8,549 nucleotides of DNA from Dehalococcoidales bacterium (GTDB taxonomy: Bacteria > Chloroflexota > Dehalococcoidia > Dehalococcoidales > RBG-16-60-22): the NCBI GenBank assembly GCA_016926115.1, contig JAFGPF010000053.1, positions 1 to 8,549 of the forward strand, read 5' to 3'. The notes beneath the pieces are model-generated. The model did no database searches, was not told the DNA's origin, and saw only the letters and a program-made list of their open reading frames with translations. Positions 6,357 to 8,549 of this stretch are shown one piece after another (positions within the stretch are counted from its first letter, which is position 1; each line of letters begins with the position of its first letter). A program made the translations under genes and the position numbers.

Positions 6357-8549
6357 ATGCCCCTGAAGACTAAGCCCGAAACCGTGGAAAAGACCTGTAT
6401 CAAGGGCACCTGTTTAAGCTCTAACGGCGATAATTCCAACCTGGCTGCCATAGATGTCAGGGACGGGAAAATCGTCAGAATCAGGCCATTACACCTGGAC
6501 TGGAAGTATAAGCCGGAGGAGTTCCGACCCTGGAAGCTGGAAGCCCGCGGCAGGACATTCGAGCCGCCGTTAAAAACAACGGTTCCCCCGCACGGCATCG
6601 CCTATAAAAAGCGCGTTTATTCGCCCAACCGTATTCTGTACCCGTTGAAGCGGGTCGACTGGAACCCCGAAGGCGAGAGGAATGTCCGGAATCGCGGTGT
6701 CAGCAAGTACGTCCGGATATCCTGGGACGAAGCCACGGATATCATCGCCGCCGAGATAAAGAGGGTTCAGAAAAAATACGGGCCGGAGTCCATATTTCTC
6801 CAGACCGAGGGTCATGGCGAGACCAAAGTGGTGCACTCCGCCCACGGCTGCCCCTGCCGTCTCCTCGACAGCATGGGCGGCTATACGCAGTCGATACGCA
6901 ATCCGGACAGCTGGGAGGGGTGGTACTGGGGCGCCAAGCATGTCTGGGGCTGCGAGCCGGTGGGCACGATGAACCCGTACCATTCCAATATCTACTGGGA
7001 TGTCGCCAAGAACACGGACATGATTGTCTGGATAGGCGGCGACCCCGAGACCACGCCGTGGGGGTTCGGGGGCGGCTTTATGCCCGGCCTGTTCAGCTAC
7101 TGGTACACGGAACTCGGCATCAAGCAGATATACGTCTGCCCGGATTTAAACTACGGTGCGGCGGTCCACGCGGATAAATGGATACCCGTCCTCCCCAATA
7201 CGGACGCCGCCCTGCATCTGGCAATCGCCTGGGTCTGGATTACCGAAGGTCTCTACGATAAGGAATATATCGCCACCCACACGGTGGGATTCGATAAATT
7301 CAAAGATTACGTCCTCGGCAAAGAGGACGGGGTCGCCAAGACGCCGTCCTGGGCGGCGGAGAAATGCGGCGTGCCGTCCCGCATTATCAAGGCGCTGGCG
7401 CGGGCATGGGCGGCGGGTGCGACCACCACCGGGCACGGCTTCGGCGGACCCTATATCCGCGGGCCGTATTCGCACGAACCGGCGCGACTGGAGGTAGTGC
7501 TGCTGGCGATGCAGGGACTCGGCAAACCCGGCGTACACTCGCTTTTCGTCATCGAAGGCACCTTTATCGCCTACTTCGCCCTCAAGAAAGACATCGGGCA
7601 GCCCACCCCGCAGGGGGTCGTCAGGCCGCAGGTACAGCACGCCTACCGCGGCTATTTCCCGTTTATGCCGATGAAGAAGCAGATTATACCCAAGCCCATG
7701 ACCCACGACGCTATCATGGACGGGAGCTTCGATATAATGGGCAGCTCCGACCAGATGCTGCCGGTGGAAGACCAGTTCAAGCGGTATGTCTATCCCATCG
7801 AGGGCTGTAATGAAGTCCACATGATATGGGCGGACACGCCCTGTTTTTCCACCTGCTGGAACGACGGCAACAGCGTACAGCAGGCATACCGTAATCCCAA
7901 GATAGAGACGATTATCATGCAGCACCCGTGGCTGGAGAACGACTGTCTCTTCGCCGATATCATCCTGCCCGTCAATACCAAGTTCGAGGAAGAGGATATC
8001 GGCACGGACATGCTGGCGTGTCATTATAACTCCATCTATCTCGAAGATAAGTGCATCGAGCCGGTCGGCGAGTCCAAGAGCGACTACGAGGCTGTCATCG
8101 AGATAGCCAAAAAACTGGGCATGGAAAAGGAATATACCGAGGGCAAGACCGTCCCCGAGTGGATTAAGTCCGGTTTTGACGGCTCGGGGGTGCCCCAGGC
8201 GGGTCTCTGTGACTGGGAGCAGCTGAAAAAGAACCAGTACTACGTCATCCCCACCGACCCCGACTGGCAGAGGTTCCCCGCCGGCATGTACGAATTTTAT
8301 CAAGACCCGGAGAATCACCCCCTTTCCACCCCCACCGGCAAGCTGGAAATTTACTCGCAGAGACTGGCGGAAAATTTCCCCGACGACGATGAGAGGCCAC
8401 CACTGCCCAAGTGGATTGAAAAGGGTGAAAGCCACGACGAGAGGATTTCCGGGGAGAGGGCCAAAAAATACCCGTTGCTGGTCATTTCCAATCATCCGCG
8501 GTGGCGGGTGCACGCGCAGTTGGACGATATCAACTGGTTCCACGAGATA
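6357..8549 (+). CDS. Molybdopterin oxidoreductase alpha subunit, paralogue of alpha1 (alpha3), 3' end outside the window
   Basis: This frame starts at ATG 6357 (GAGG at 6348-6351, 5-nt spacer) and stays open for 731 codons to the right edge. By comparison with alpha1, about 139 residues are missing, mostly the dinucleotide-binding domain. It aligns with alpha1 from residue 1 to 731 without a gap, with 493 identities by hand count (67%). It shares His153 in GHGETK, HSAHGCPC (160-167) and the Mo-site Asp184-Ser185-Trp186. The N-terminus carries two Cys (CIKGTC, 14 and 19) that alpha1 lacks, too few for a [4Fe-4S] cluster. No signal peptide is seen, so it is probably cytoplasmic. It follows beta by 88 nt with its own candidate promoter; its own beta partner is expected downstream but not seen. 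Function is presumably as for alpha1, substrate unknown. Confidence 0.9.
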   Translation, partial: MPLKTKPETVEKTCIKGTCLSSNGDNSNLAAIDVRDGKIVRIRPLHLDWKYKPEEFRPWKLEARGRTFEPPLKTTVPPHGIAYKKRVYSPNRILYPLKRVDWNPEGERNVRNRGVSKYVRISWDEATDIIAAEIKRVQKKYGPESIFLQTEGHGETKVVHSAHGCPCRLLDSMGGYTQSIRNPDSWEGWYWGAKHVWGCEPVGTMNPYHSNIYWDVAKNTDMIVWIGGDPETTPWGFGGGFMPGLFSYWYTELGIKQIYVCPDLNYGAAVHADKWIPVLPNTDAALHLAIAWVWITEGLYDKEYIATHTVGFDKFKDYVLGKEDGVAKTPSWAAEKCGVPSRIIKALARAWAAGATTTGHGFGGPYIRGPYSHEPARLEVVLLAMQGLGKPGVHSLFVIEGTFIAYFALKKDIGQPTPQGVVRPQVQHAYRGYFPFMPMKKQIIPKPMTHDAIMDGSFDIMGSSDQMLPVEDQFKRYVYPIEGCNEVHMIWADTPCFSTCWNDGNSVQQAYRNPKIETIIMQHPWLENDCLFADIILPVNTKFEEEDIGTDMLACHYNSIYLEDKCIEPVGESKSDYEAVIEIAKKLGMEKEYTEGKTVPEWIKSGFDGSGVPQAGLCDWEQLKKNQYYVIPTDPDWQRFPAGMYEFYQDPENHPLSTPTGKLEIYSQRLAENFPDDDERPPLPKWIEKGESHDERISGERAKKYPLLVISNHPRWRVHAQLDDINWFHEI

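Noticed and set aside
7146..8543. Long antisense open frame (465 aa) opposite alpha3
   Set aside because: It lies entirely inside a gene with clear family motifs, its translation has no recognisable domain, and long antisense frames are expected opposite GC-rich codons. The 288-aa (351-1217) and 339-aa (1653-2672) antisense frames opposite alpha1 are rejected for the same reason.

Overview
The window is a dense, single-strand (+) cluster of molybdenum enzymes of the DMSO-reductase superfamily. All of them belong to the pyrogallol-phloroglucinol transhydroxylase (TH) / resorcinol hydroxylase branch. Every gene seen is either a large catalytic alpha subunit or a small iron-sulfur beta subunit. 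There is no transposase, tRNA, rRNA or CRISPR array. The host is probably an anaerobe handling aromatic or phenolic compounds. Moderately high GC with frequent ATA, AGG and AGA codons would fit an uncultured Dehalococcoidia/Chloroflexota-like sediment bacterium, but that placement is a weak inference.

Layout. 2-112 is the last 36 codons of a beta-type subunit (beta0), recognised because its tail matches the C-terminal beta-barrel tail of the complete beta subunit further on. 113-293 is an intergenic regulatory region holding a terminator-like hairpin, a TATAAT box framed by an inverted repeat, and a second perfect dyad just before the ribosome binding site. 294-2906 is alpha1 (870 aa). It has the molybdenum-ligand motif but a pocket unlike TH and no beta subunit of its own directly downstream. 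2924-5443 is alpha2 (839 aa, TTG start), which is TH-like along its whole length and retains the TH His, Asp, Ser and Tyr active-site positions. 5444-6268 is beta (274 aa), abutting alpha2, with three predicted [4Fe-4S] clusters and a transthyretin/Cna-B-like C-terminal domain. 6269-6356 holds a consensus-like promoter overlapping a small hairpin. 6357 to the window end is alpha3, still open at 731 codons. It is a gapless paralogue of alpha1 (493 of 731 residues identical by hand count).

How the genes fit together. alpha2 and beta should form a cytoplasmic heterodimer like TH: the alpha subunit binds Mo-bis-MGD and the beta subunit carries the iron-sulfur clusters. No twin-arginine signal peptide and no alpha-subunit [4Fe-4S] Cys motif is present. 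alpha1, alpha2 and beta look like one operon (gaps of 17 and 0 nt); alpha1 may share that beta subunit, or use beta0. alpha3 probably starts a second unit whose partner lies beyond the window. The most novel content is the alpha1/alpha3 pair. They keep the Asp-Ser-Trp molybdenum site but replace the TH pocket with a shared GHGETK plus H-x2-H-x-C-x-C signature, which suggests a Mo enzyme with a different, unidentified substrate.
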